A DNA stretch of 18,277 nucleotides from an uncultured Bacilli bacterium (GTDB lineage Bacteria; Bacillota_I; Bacilli_A; RF39; UBA660): contig CANQRJ010000016.1 in assembly GCA_947626215.1 (NCBI GenBank), positions 1 through 18,277 of the forward strand. Reading direction: 5' to 3'. The notes under the pieces were generated by a model. It made no database searches, was not told the DNA's origin, and saw only the letters and a program-made list of their open reading frames with translations. The position numbers were made by a program, and so were the translations under genes. Of this stretch, positions 7,419 to 13,158 are shown piece after piece (position 1 is the first letter of the stretch; each line of letters begins with the position of its first letter).

Positions 7419-7509
7419 ATATCATGTAGGCTACAATACCTGCAACAATTCCTAAAACCATAATTAGTAAAATCACCCAGGTAATAATTTTTCTTACTTT
7501 CGGATTCAT
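7417..7509 (-). CDS. 30-residue single-pass membrane microprotein
   Basis: The sequence shows an ATG, a short basic head (MNPKVRKIITW), one strongly hydrophobic helix (about 12-27, VILLIMVLGIVAGIVA) and the end YMI. It has its own promoter (7533-7561), a GAAGGTG ribosome site about 8 bases upstream of the ATG, and a terminator at its stop, so all parts of a functional gene are present. The topology, a basic N-terminus inside followed by one helix with two glycines, resembles the small Prli42/DUF4044-type membrane proteins of Bacillota, but I cannot confirm membership. It diverges from spoIIM and precedes spoIVB, yet its promoter looks vegetative. It is too short for usual gene callers. Confidence 0.7.
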   Translation of the reverse strand: MNPKVRKIITWVILLIMVLGIVAGIVAYMI

Positions 7510-7517
7510 AATACACC

Positions 7518-7547
7518 TTCATTTCTTTTAAAATGTTATCATAAAAT
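7518..7547 (+). promoter_or_regulatory. Sigma-E-like promoter candidate for spoIIM
   Basis: TTCATTTC (7518-7525) and CATAAAAT (7540-7547), separated by 14 bases, resemble the mother-cell sigma-E pattern (GTCATATT, 14 bases, CATACAAT). spoIIM is sigma-E dependent in B. subtilis. The -35 match is moderate (5 of 8). It overlaps the divergent vegetative promoter of the microprotein gene. Confidence 0.35.
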
Positions 7548-7561
7548 CGCCATTTTGTAAA
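7533..7561 (-). promoter_or_regulatory. SigA-type promoter of the microprotein gene
   Basis: On the minus strand TTTACA (plus 7556-7561), 17 bases, then TAACAT (plus 7533-7538) with an extended -10 TG one base upstream. It points to the 30-residue ORF, with a leader of about 18 bases. Confidence 0.6.
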
Positions 7562-7585
7562 TAGAATTGAATGGGTGAATCTTTT

Positions 7586-8167
7586 ATGAGAGAACTAAAA
7601 AAATATTTAAAAAAGAAAAAATATCTTTTACTCTTTGTAGGCATCTTATTTTCTATTGGTCTTATCGTGGGTCTCATTTTATCCATTACCCATATTAATT
7701 GGATTCAAAACGACATTCTTTATTTTGCAAATCATTTAGAAAGTCAAACATATGAATACACTTTATTTCATTTCTTTTTACTCGTTGTTTCTTTGTTTTT
7801 TTCCTTTTTTGGAATTGGAATTCCTATTTTATGCACCATTCTTTTTTATGAAGGAATGAGTCTTGGTTTTTTAATAGGAAGTTTTACATTATGTTTTCAA
7901 TTAAAAGGGCTATTATTTAGCATTCTTTTTTATCTTATAACCAAAGGCGCATATCTTCTTATTTTAATTTTTTTCTTCTTTAAATGTATCGAAATTGCTC
8001 GTAAAATGATTGGAAAATACATTTATAAAACCAATCCAAGCATGTATATTGTAAAAATGCTAAAAGGAACGTTGATTCTAATTTTTTTCGTATTTTTAAT
8101 TGATAGTTTTCTATATTTCTTTGCAACACCTCTTATTACAATTTTTCGTTTTCTTCTTGTTTCATAA
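7586..8167 (+). CDS. spoIIM: Stage II sporulation protein M
   Basis: SpoIIM is a polytopic mother-cell membrane protein that forms the DMP complex with SpoIID and SpoIIP, which drives peptidoglycan remodelling during engulfment. The 193-residue product has a basic N-terminus (RELKKYLKKKK) and about five hydrophobic helices (near 13-35, 60-82, 86-105, 112-138 and 158-185). The family signature GIGIPILCTILFYEGMSLGFLIG starts at about 76. The length is close to B. subtilis SpoIIM (about 214). An ATG at 7571 is in frame, but the GGGTGA site (7573-7578) is spaced for the ATG at 7586. SpoIID and SpoIIP are not in this window. A more distant SpoIIM-superfamily (Stage II/DUF95-like) membrane protein is the alternative. 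Confidence 0.88.
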   Translation: MRELKKYLKKKKYLLLFVGILFSIGLIVGLILSITHINWIQNDILYFANHLESQTYEYTLFHFFLLVVSLFFSFFGIGIPILCTILFYEGMSLGFLIGSFTLCFQLKGLLFSILFYLITKGAYLLILIFFFFKCIEIARKMIGKYIYKTNPSMYIVKMLKGTLILIFFVFLIDSFLYFFATPLITIFRFLLVS

Positions 8168-8169
8168 CG

Positions 8170-8178
8170 TGTTATAAT
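8170..8178 (+). promoter_or_regulatory. Extended -10 promoter of mnmA
   Basis: TG (8170-8171), T, TATAAT (8173-8178), starting just after the spoIIM stop. The -35 at 8150-8155 is poor. The predicted start near 8185 is directly before the AGGTGAT ribosome site at 8191-8197. Confidence 0.65.
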
Positions 8179-8202
8179 AAGAAGAGAAAAAGGTGATGTT
8201 TT

Positions 8203-9312
8203 ATGCCAAAAGTCATTGTAGGAATGAGTGGGGGAGTAGATTCTGCAGTCAGTGCCTACTTATTAAAAGAACAAGGCTATGAAGTAGAAGGACTTTTCAT
8301 GCGTAATTGGGACGCCTATATGAATAATGATATCTTAGGAAATCCCACATTAAATGAATATATTTGTCCTCAAGAGCAAGATTATAATGATGCAATAAAA
8401 ACATGTGAAATCTTAAAAATTCCTCTTCATCGTGTAGATTTTGTAAAAGAATATTGGGATTCTGTGTTTACTTATTTTTTAGAAGAATTAAAAAAAGGAA
8501 GAACACCTAATCCCGATTTGTTATGCAATAAATATATTAAATTTGATGCTTTTAAAAAAGAGGCTTTAAAGCTTGGTGCCGATTTCATCGCGACTGGTCA
8601 TTATGCAAGACTAAAAGAGGGTCATTTATTAAGAGGAAAAGATTCAAATAAAGATCAAACTTATTTCTTGGCCCAAGTATCCAAAAGCCAATTTGAAAAT
8701 GTGTTGTTTCCAGTAGGAGACTTAACCAAACAAGAAGTAAGAGAAATTGCAAAAAAAAGTAAGATCAATGTTGCCGAGAAAAAAGATTCTACCGGTATTT
8801 GTTTTATTGGAGAACGTCATTATCAAGATTTTATTAGAAATTATTTAAAGCCAAATCCTGGTAATATTATTAATGTCGAAACAAAAGAAATCATTGGTCG
8901 TCATAATGGACTTATGAATTACACCATTGGTCAAAGAAGAAACGTTGGATTATCAGGAAATGAAGAACGTCATTATGTATGTGGCAAAAGTGTGAAGAAA
9001 AACGAGCTTTATGTAGCGTTTGGTGAAAATGAATATTTGTATAGTGATTCATGTTTACTAGAAGATATTAATTTTATTTCTGATGAAAGACCGGCATCTT
9101 GTACGGCAAAATTTCGTTATCGGGGAGAAGACTATCCAATTGAGTTAGAATATCTAAAGAACGGTCAAATCCTTGTGAAATACCCTCAAAAAGTAAAATC
9201 TGTGACTCCAGGACAGTTTTGTGTCTTCTATAAAGGGGAAGAATGTCTTGGAAGTGGAGTTATTAAAGAAGTTTATAAAGAGAATCAAAAGCTATGGTAT
9301 CTATCCGATTAG
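8203..9312 (+). CDS. mnmA: tRNA-specific 2-thiouridylase MnmA
   Basis: MnmA installs the 2-thio group on U34 of tRNA-Lys, -Glu and -Gln, using ATP and persulfide sulfur. The 369-residue protein is full length. It has the PP-loop SGGVDS (9-14), the catalytic cysteine C108 in NPDLLCNKYIKF, the tRNA-binding GHYARL (132-137), KDSNKDQTYFLAQV (146-159), and the second catalytic cysteine C200 in DSTGICFIG. TIGQRRNVGL (241-250) precedes a C-terminal beta-barrel domain. An AGGTGAT site lies 5-6 bases upstream of the ATG. It appears to be transcribed alone from an extended -10 promoter. No cysteine desulfurase gene is adjacent. Confidence 0.97.
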   Translation: MPKVIVGMSGGVDSAVSAYLLKEQGYEVEGLFMRNWDAYMNNDILGNPTLNEYICPQEQDYNDAIKTCEILKIPLHRVDFVKEYWDSVFTYFLEELKKGRTPNPDLLCNKYIKFDAFKKEALKLGADFIATGHYARLKEGHLLRGKDSNKDQTYFLAQVSKSQFENVLFPVGDLTKQEVREIAKKSKINVAEKKDSTGICFIGERHYQDFIRNYLKPNPGNIINVETKEIIGRHNGLMNYTIGQRRNVGLSGNEERHYVCGKSVKKNELYVAFGENEYLYSDSCLLEDINFISDERPASCTAKFRYRGEDYPIELEYLKNGQILVKYPQKVKSVTPGQFCVFYKGEECLGSGVIKEVYKENQKLWYLSD

Positions 9313-9320
9313 GCTTTTTT
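9287..9320 (+). terminator. Possible terminator at the 3' end of mnmA
   Basis: AAAAGCTA (9287-9294) can pair with TAG(G)CTTTT (9310-9318) with one bulged G and a long inner loop containing a GG/CC pair. It ends in six T. The stem is imperfect and overlaps the mnmA stop, so the call is weak. Confidence 0.35.
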
Positions 9321-9372
9321 AGAACAAAAGATAAAAAAATTGCAATAGAAAAGAAAAAATGTTACATTTTAC

Positions 9373-9400
9373 TTGACAGAAAAGTGTATAGTGATATAAT
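9373..9400 (+). promoter_or_regulatory. Near-ideal SigA promoter of the HTH gene
   Basis: Perfect TTGACA (9373-9378), a 16-base spacer and perfect TATAAT (9395-9400) with an extended -10 TG at 9392-9393. It shares the TTTTACTTGACA string with the promoter at 5246. Confidence 0.85.
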
Positions 9401-9437
9401 TAGAATGTAAATAGTAGAAAGAGTAGGGAAAACAGTT

Positions 9438-10235
9438 ATGAATCAGTTAAATGAATTACTGCAAGAATTGGGGATATCAAAGGTTAGACTAGCAAAATAT
9501 TTAGGAGTATCTAGACAAATGGTCTATAATTATTTGGAACTAGAAGACATTAATAAATGGCCAAAAGAAAAGAAAATATTACTCTTTAAATTATTAGACA
9601 TTTCAGAAGAAAGTGGGAATACTTTAGATAATATTAAAGTAACCACCGATTATTTAATGAATGTTGAAAATCGTTTAAATCAAAATTTAAAAAATAGTGG
9701 AGGAGGGGAGTCTTATTTAGATTTAAAAAGTTTAAATAAAGAATCACAAACTCTACTTACTGATATTGTGAATCTTTTAAGAGAAAGATTAAGTGTAGAT
9801 GATAAAAAGAAAGAAGAAAATTTTCACGCATTTACTTATATGTATCACATGTTACAATCTATGGATAATGTTCCAGAAATAAAATACATTTTTGGTTATA
9901 TGTCAAAAGCTTGTGGCTTTACAGATCCAGAAGAATTTAAGTTTAATGAAGATAAACAATTTATATTTGAAGGTATACTTTACTCTGCCCTCACCCTTTA
10001 TAATAATGGGGGAGCGTCTCGTAGTAAGTTATCTGAATCTCATAGAAGATTTGTTCAAGAAATTGAAAAACAAAAAGAAGAAAAATTATCAAGAACTCAA
10101 CAATTAAATACTATTCGAATTCAAGCTTTAAAAGAACTTGGTTATACGAAAATTGATGATTCGAATGCCGCAGAAATTTTTGAAAAAATCGCGGAAATAG
10201 AATCTCGTGGATCTATTGTAGGAACTACTGATTAA
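9438..10235 (+). CDS. HTH (XRE/Cro-like) domain protein of unknown role
   Basis: The N-terminal 55 residues form a Cro/CI-like helix-turn-helix: ISKVRLAKYLGVSRQMVYNYLE (13-34), with the typical spacing of LAxYLGVSxxxVxxY. The remainder (about 75-265) is hydrophilic and predicted helical, contains a Gly-rich hinge (SGGGES, about 87-92) and ends in charged helices (EIEKQKEEKLSRTQQLNT). I do not recognise the C-terminal domain. At 265 residues it is longer than a simple phage repressor, and no phage genes surround it. It is a single-gene unit with a near-ideal promoter and a strong terminator, so it is probably abundant. It could be a transcription regulator or a nucleoid-type DNA-binding protein; targets are not visible. 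Confidence 0.75.
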   Translation: MNQLNELLQELGISKVRLAKYLGVSRQMVYNYLELEDINKWPKEKKILLFKLLDISEESGNTLDNIKVTTDYLMNVENRLNQNLKNSGGGESYLDLKSLNKESQTLLTDIVNLLRERLSVDDKKKEENFHAFTYMYHMLQSMDNVPEIKYIFGYMSKACGFTDPEEFKFNEDKQFIFEGILYSALTLYNNGGASRSKLSESHRRFVQEIEKQKEEKLSRTQQLNTIRIQALKELGYTKIDDSNAAEIFEKIAEIESRGSIVGTTD

Positions 10236-10248
10236 TAGTTCCTTTTTT
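10220..10248 (+). terminator. Rho-independent terminator of the HTH gene
   Basis: AGGAACTA (10220-10227) pairs perfectly with TAGTTCCT (10236-10243) around an 8-base loop that contains the stop codon, followed by six T. Confidence 0.9.
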
Positions 10249-10318
10249 AGTCTAAAGTCCCCTATTCTAAAAAATCGAAAAAAGAGGGGAAATAAATCAA
10301 ATTAAAATTTGTATTCAA

Positions 10319-10334
10319 ATGAGTAATTACTCAT
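10319..10334. repeat. Perfect 16-bp palindrome
   Basis: ATGAGTAATTACTCAT is fully self-complementary. Flanking TCAAA and TTTGA can extend the stem past a small internal loop. It could be a dimeric regulator's operator or an RNA hairpin. It lies about 80 bases after the HTH gene. Confidence 0.6.
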
Positions 10335-10541
10335 CTTTTGATTTCTCGATGCAAATTAGAAACGTTTAAAAAAAGAGATAAAAAGAATTTTATAATAAAT
10401 TGAAATAAAAAATATATTATATAAATGATAAATAAAAATTCTTATAATAGGTTTATAGAAATATAAATATAACCTAAATATTCTTATTATCTATAAATAA
10501 TCTTATATATAGTCCATTTTATCATTAAAATATAAAAATTG

Positions 10542-10557
10542 CATAATGTACGTTATG
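10542..10557. repeat. Near-perfect 16-bp palindrome
   Basis: CATAATGTACGTTATG is palindromic except for one symmetric T/G position that would be a G:U pair in RNA. It lies about 80 bases upstream of the extended -10 for the DUF2726 gene. Confidence 0.5.
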
Positions 10558-10635
10558 TAAACTAGCATTTATTGAAAGAAAACATAAAGTCTTGTTTTGA
10601 ATCTATAATTAAGTACCCTACTCTAGATCTTTTTG

Positions 10636-10644
10636 TGTTATAAT
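10636..10644 (+). promoter_or_regulatory. Extended -10 promoter of the DUF2726 gene
   Basis: TG (10636-10637), T, TATAAT (10639-10644), the same TGTTATAAT as in the mnmA promoter. No good -35 is seen. The leader would be about 17 bases, with AGGAG at 10655-10659. Confidence 0.65.
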
Positions 10645-10667
10645 TATTGATGTTAGGAGTTAAAATT

Positions 10668-11180
10668 ATGTTACAAGAATTATTTTATTTATTAGTATTT
10701 TGTATGGTCATTGCATTTTGTGTAAGATTATGGCAAGTATTTTCTTCTAAAGAAAAAAATGAAAATATGGTAGGAAAACAAACATTTGAAATTCATTATT
10801 CTAAAAAACCTCTTATGACCATGAGTGAGATTTCATTTTATCACAAACTTATGGAAATTGAAAAATTAGGAAACTATAAGGTCGTTCCTCAGGTTAATCT
10901 TGCATCTATTATTCATAAAGACTCTGAATATAAATTTCGTTCTGAATTGTTTCGAAACATTGATTTTGGTATTTTTAATGAACAATTTGAAATATTATTA
11001 TTAATTGAATTAAATGATTCTTCTCATAATACAAAGGAAAGAAAAAAAAGAGATAAAAAAGTTCAAAAAATATGTAAAGATTCAAATATAAAATTAATTC
11101 GTTTTTATACTTCTTATCCAAATGAAAAAGATTATGTTATAAAACGCGTTTTAACAGAACTTAAAACACAAAATGATTAA
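10668..11180 (+). CDS. Membrane-anchored DUF2726-like protein
   Basis: The 170-residue protein has one N-terminal membrane segment (about 4-22, LFYLLVFCMVIAFCVRLW) followed by a soluble domain matching the DUF2726 pattern: KPLMTMSEISFYHKL (48-62), YKVVPQVNLASII (69-81), RNIDFGIFNE (about 96-105), LLIELNDSSHNTKERKKRDKKVQKIC and a closing IKLIRF. DUF2726 is thought to have a PD-(D/E)XK nuclease-like fold; the D and E of DFG and IELND would be the acidic centre. The function is unknown. In-frame TTG (10647) and ATG (10650) codons lie upstream, but AGGAG (10655-10659) is 8 bases before the ATG at 10668. Its last 20 bases overlap the convergent ZIP gene. Confidence 0.8.
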   Translation: MLQELFYLLVFCMVIAFCVRLWQVFSSKEKNENMVGKQTFEIHYSKKPLMTMSEISFYHKLMEIEKLGNYKVVPQVNLASIIHKDSEYKFRSELFRNIDFGIFNEQFEILLLIELNDSSHNTKERKKRDKKVQKICKDSNIKLIRFYTSYPNEKDYVIKRVLTELKTQND

Positions 11181-11916
11181 TTAAAAGAAGGATAACCCCT
11201 ACTCCACCCCCTATTAAGATGTAAGAATTCTCGTGATATTCTAAACTTTTCGGTAATAATTCATGAATCGCTAAGGTAATCATAATGCCCGCGACAAAAA
11301 TGAGAATAAAGCTAATCATGACATCAGTAATAAAATTTCTTAAAAAAATGAATGCTAATAAAGCTCCTAAAGGCTCAGCAAGTCCTGATAATAAAGACAT
11401 GACTATTGCTTTCTTTTTAGATCCAGTCGCGTAGAAAATAGGGACGGCTATGCTTACTCCTTCTGGTATATTATGAAACATAATCGCGAGACTAATTTTT
11501 AATCCTAATGTAATATTTTGATAGCTACTTAAAAAAGTCACAATTCCTTCTGGTAAATTATGGAGCATTAAAGCCATCATCGAAAGAATACCTAGTCGAT
11601 ATAAAGACTGACTCCCCTTCCCTTTTTTTTCAATTTTTTGATTCATCCAATAAACAGAAAAAATACCAATACAAAAAACAAGAATTGAAAAAAAGATTCC
11701 TTTAGCTAACTTAAATTCTGTTAATATTCCAAAAGATGCATCAGGAATTAATTCAGTAATTGAAATTCCTATCATAATAGTTAAAGAAAGACTTAAACAA
11801 AAGACAATAAATTTGTTAATCGATTCTCTTTTTAAGCGAAGGAAAATCACAAAGGAACCTAAAACTGTGGAAAGCCCTGCAATAGAGGTTATGATAAAAG
11901 GCATGAAAAAAGACAT
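11161..11916 (-). CDS. ZIP family divalent metal transporter
   Basis: ZIP proteins carry Zn2+ and related divalent metals into the cytoplasm. The 251-residue polytopic protein has about eight hydrophobic helices and the paired metal-binding helices of the family: MLHNLPEGI (helix 4; H119, N120, E123) and FHNIPEGVSIAVP (helix 5; H148, N149, E152). GLAEPLGA (178-185) and AIHELLPKS (217-225) are also typical of the bacterial ZupT/GufA-like branch. The central loop (93-106) is basic and Gly-rich, without a His cluster. AGGTGATA precedes the ATG. It lies 22 bases after the 315-residue gene, so they are likely co-transcribed, and its 3' end overlaps the DUF2726 gene tail to tail. Confidence 0.93.
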   Translation of the reverse strand: MSFFMPFIITSIAGLSTVLGSFVIFLRLKRESINKFIVFCLSLSLTIMIGISITELIPDASFGILTEFKLAKGIFFSILVFCIGIFSVYWMNQKIEKKGKGSQSLYRLGILSMMALMLHNLPEGIVTFLSSYQNITLGLKISLAIMFHNIPEGVSIAVPIFYATGSKKKAIVMSLLSGLAEPLGALLAFIFLRNFITDVMISFILIFVAGIMITLAIHELLPKSLEYHENSYILIGGGVGVILLLINHFVF

Positions 11917-11938
11917 AGTATCACCTACATCATTTTAT

Positions 11939-12886
11939 TCATTTTAATTTACTTTTATGAGTAGAGCCAAATTTTTGCCTTAAATAATCTTCTGGCGATA
12001 AAAGACCAAGCCTTAATAAATCTTCTTCTGTAGAATTGTATAAGCGATTAGTATCCATATTATTTAATACATACTCTACTCCACCCATTTGATAGAAATA
12101 TTCAATTTCTTCGGAATCAAAAGCACTATTTTTAATTTCTTTGACGGTGTCATTTCTCTCTTTTAAATATTTAGGGTAGAAATCTTTACTTTGAATCATA
12201 CTTGCTTCTGAAATAGTTATTGGAAAATCTCTGGTAAAATCAAAGATTGAGCTTTGATAAGAATAACAATCTCTAACATAATTTTTTTCAAATTGATTTT
12301 CTTTTATTTCATTTAAAATGTTTAAATATTGTAAAGAGAAAAATCGTAATTGTTTGTAGCCTTTTAAATGATACGCGATATAAGAAAAAATACTTTTATT
12401 TTCATTATAATTTAAAATATATTCTTTTAATTTTTGATCTTTTAAATTATCATTATGAATGAATGAAAACATAAATGATTGATTCGATGTAATTTGTTTT
12501 ATTAGATAAGTAAGATACTCTATAAATTTAGGATTTTCAGTATTTAATTCAATTTTTCCAAGCTCTTTTGTTTTTCGTAAGCGTTCTAAAGCAAAATTTT
12601 TCATATACTCAGTGGCTTTCATAGAAGTATGAGACTTTTTAGAATCGATAAAAAAGCATTCATAATAAGAAAAATGATATTCTTGATTTTTGGTTAATCT
12701 TCCAATAAATAAGTCTTTAATTTGCTTTCCTGGTAAATACTTTTTTAAAAATTCTTCCTTAGTATATTGTAAAGTATATAAATCAATCTCTGTAATATCT
12801 TGATAAAAAAATTGTTCATTTAAGTTTAAGTTTTTTACCGTTTGATCTTCATCTAAATATAAAAGATAATATTCTCTTTTTTGCAT
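11939..12886 (-). CDS. Hypothetical 315-residue protein
   Basis: I do not recognise a family. The protein is hydrophilic, rich in Tyr, Phe, Lys, Glu and Asn, with no signal peptide or membrane helix. The N-terminal 60 residues (REYYLLYLDEDQTVKNLNL) look like short strands; the rest looks largely helical. The C-terminus (TEEDLLRLGLLSPEDYLRQKFG) resembles a short helical motif common in small Bacillota proteins. An in-frame GTG lies at 12895, but AGTAGGTG sits correctly only for the ATG at 12886. It is upstream of, and probably co-transcribed with, the ZIP transporter, which does not by itself indicate a metal-related role. Confidence 0.75.
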   Translation of the reverse strand: MQKREYYLLYLDEDQTVKNLNLNEQFFYQDITEIDLYTLQYTKEEFLKKYLPGKQIKDLFIGRLTKNQEYHFSYYECFFIDSKKSHTSMKATEYMKNFALERLRKTKELGKIELNTENPKFIEYLTYLIKQITSNQSFMFSFIHNDNLKDQKLKEYILNYNENKSIFSYIAYHLKGYKQLRFFSLQYLNILNEIKENQFEKNYVRDCYSYQSSIFDFTRDFPITISEASMIQSKDFYPKYLKERNDTVKEIKNSAFDSEEIEYFYQMGGVEYVLNNMDTNRLYNSTEEDLLRLGLLSPEDYLRQKFGSTHKSKLK

Positions 12887-12917
12887 TTCACACACCTACT
12901 TTATTTGCTAAAAAATA

Positions 12918-12933
12918 CCAATGATTGGCAATC
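12918..12933. repeat. Overlapping palindromes in a shared promoter region
   Basis: CCAATGATTGG (12918-12928) and GATTGGCAATC (12923-12933) are both perfect inverted repeats with a single central base, overlapping by six bases. The TTGGCA -35 of the rightward promoter lies inside. This looks like an operator. Confidence 0.45.
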
Positions 12934-12953
12934 AAAAAACAGTATTCTTTAAT
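12925..12953 (+). promoter_or_regulatory. Promoter of the 42-residue microprotein gene
   Basis: TTGGCA (12925-12930), a 17-base spacer and TTTAAT (12948-12953). Initiation near 12960 would give a leader of about 30 bases ending in the GGGAGGG ribosome site. Confidence 0.5.
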
Positions 12954-12956
12954 AAA

Positions 12957-12965
12957 ATTATACCA
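12957..12965 (-). promoter_or_regulatory. Extended -10 promoter of the 315-residue gene
   Basis: On the minus strand TG (plus 12964-12965), G, TATAAT (plus 12957-12962). No clear -35. It lies to the right of the microprotein promoter and reads through it, so the two promoters could interfere. Confidence 0.5.
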
Positions 12966-12989
12966 TAATATTACTGGGAGGGAAAGAAA

Positions 12990-13118
12990 ATGAAAAGAAA
13001 TGAACAAAGAAATTCTAGAAACGAAAATAAACGTAATGAATCAAAAAGAAATAATCAAAAACGTGAAAATAATTCTAGAAGAAATGAAGAACAAAGAAAT
13101 AACAATAAAAATTGTTAA
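12990..13118 (+). CDS. 42-residue Asn/Arg/Lys/Glu-rich microprotein
   Basis: An ATG follows a strong GGGAGGG Shine-Dalgarno (12976-12982) by 7 bases and opens a 42-codon frame ending TAA at 13116-13118. The product is almost entirely Asn, Arg, Lys, Glu, Gln and Ser, with irregular RNE/RNS repeats (MKRNEQRNSRNENKRNESKR at the start), a duplicated NSR segment and a single C-terminal Cys. It has no hydrophobic core and is probably disordered and basic, suggesting nucleic-acid or polyanion binding. The coding strand is nearly all purine. A longer 83-codon frame beginning at 13000 in another phase lacks a ribosome site and runs through the terminator, so I treat it as spurious. I do not recognise a family. 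Confidence 0.6.
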   Translation: MKRNEQRNSRNENKRNESKRNNQKRENNSRRNEEQRNNNKNC

Positions 13119-13125
13119 TGAAAGA

Positions 13126-13158
13126 AAAAAGAATGAAGGATTTGAATTCATTCTTTTT
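13126..13158. terminator. Bidirectional terminator for the microprotein gene and xerD
   Basis: AAAAAGAATGAA (13126-13137) and TTCATTCTTTTT (13147-13158) form a perfect 12-bp stem around a 9-base loop, with T-rich tails in both directions. The xerD stop and last codons are inside it. Confidence 0.85.

Larger units (their letters stand above)
10249..10667. other. Long AT-rich non-coding region with inverted repeats
   Basis: About 420 bases without a credible gene; small ORFs lack ribosome sites. It holds a CCCCT/AGGGG pair around an A-rich loop (about 10259-10289), a perfect 16-bp palindrome (10319-10334), a TAGGTT/AACCTA hairpin (10448-10476), repeated TTCTTAT(A/T)AT-type strings (10439-10491), and a near-perfect 16-bp palindrome (10542-10557). 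The promoter of the next gene is at its right end. I cannot assign a function; candidates are a small RNA gene, operator sites or a decayed gene. Confidence 0.5.
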
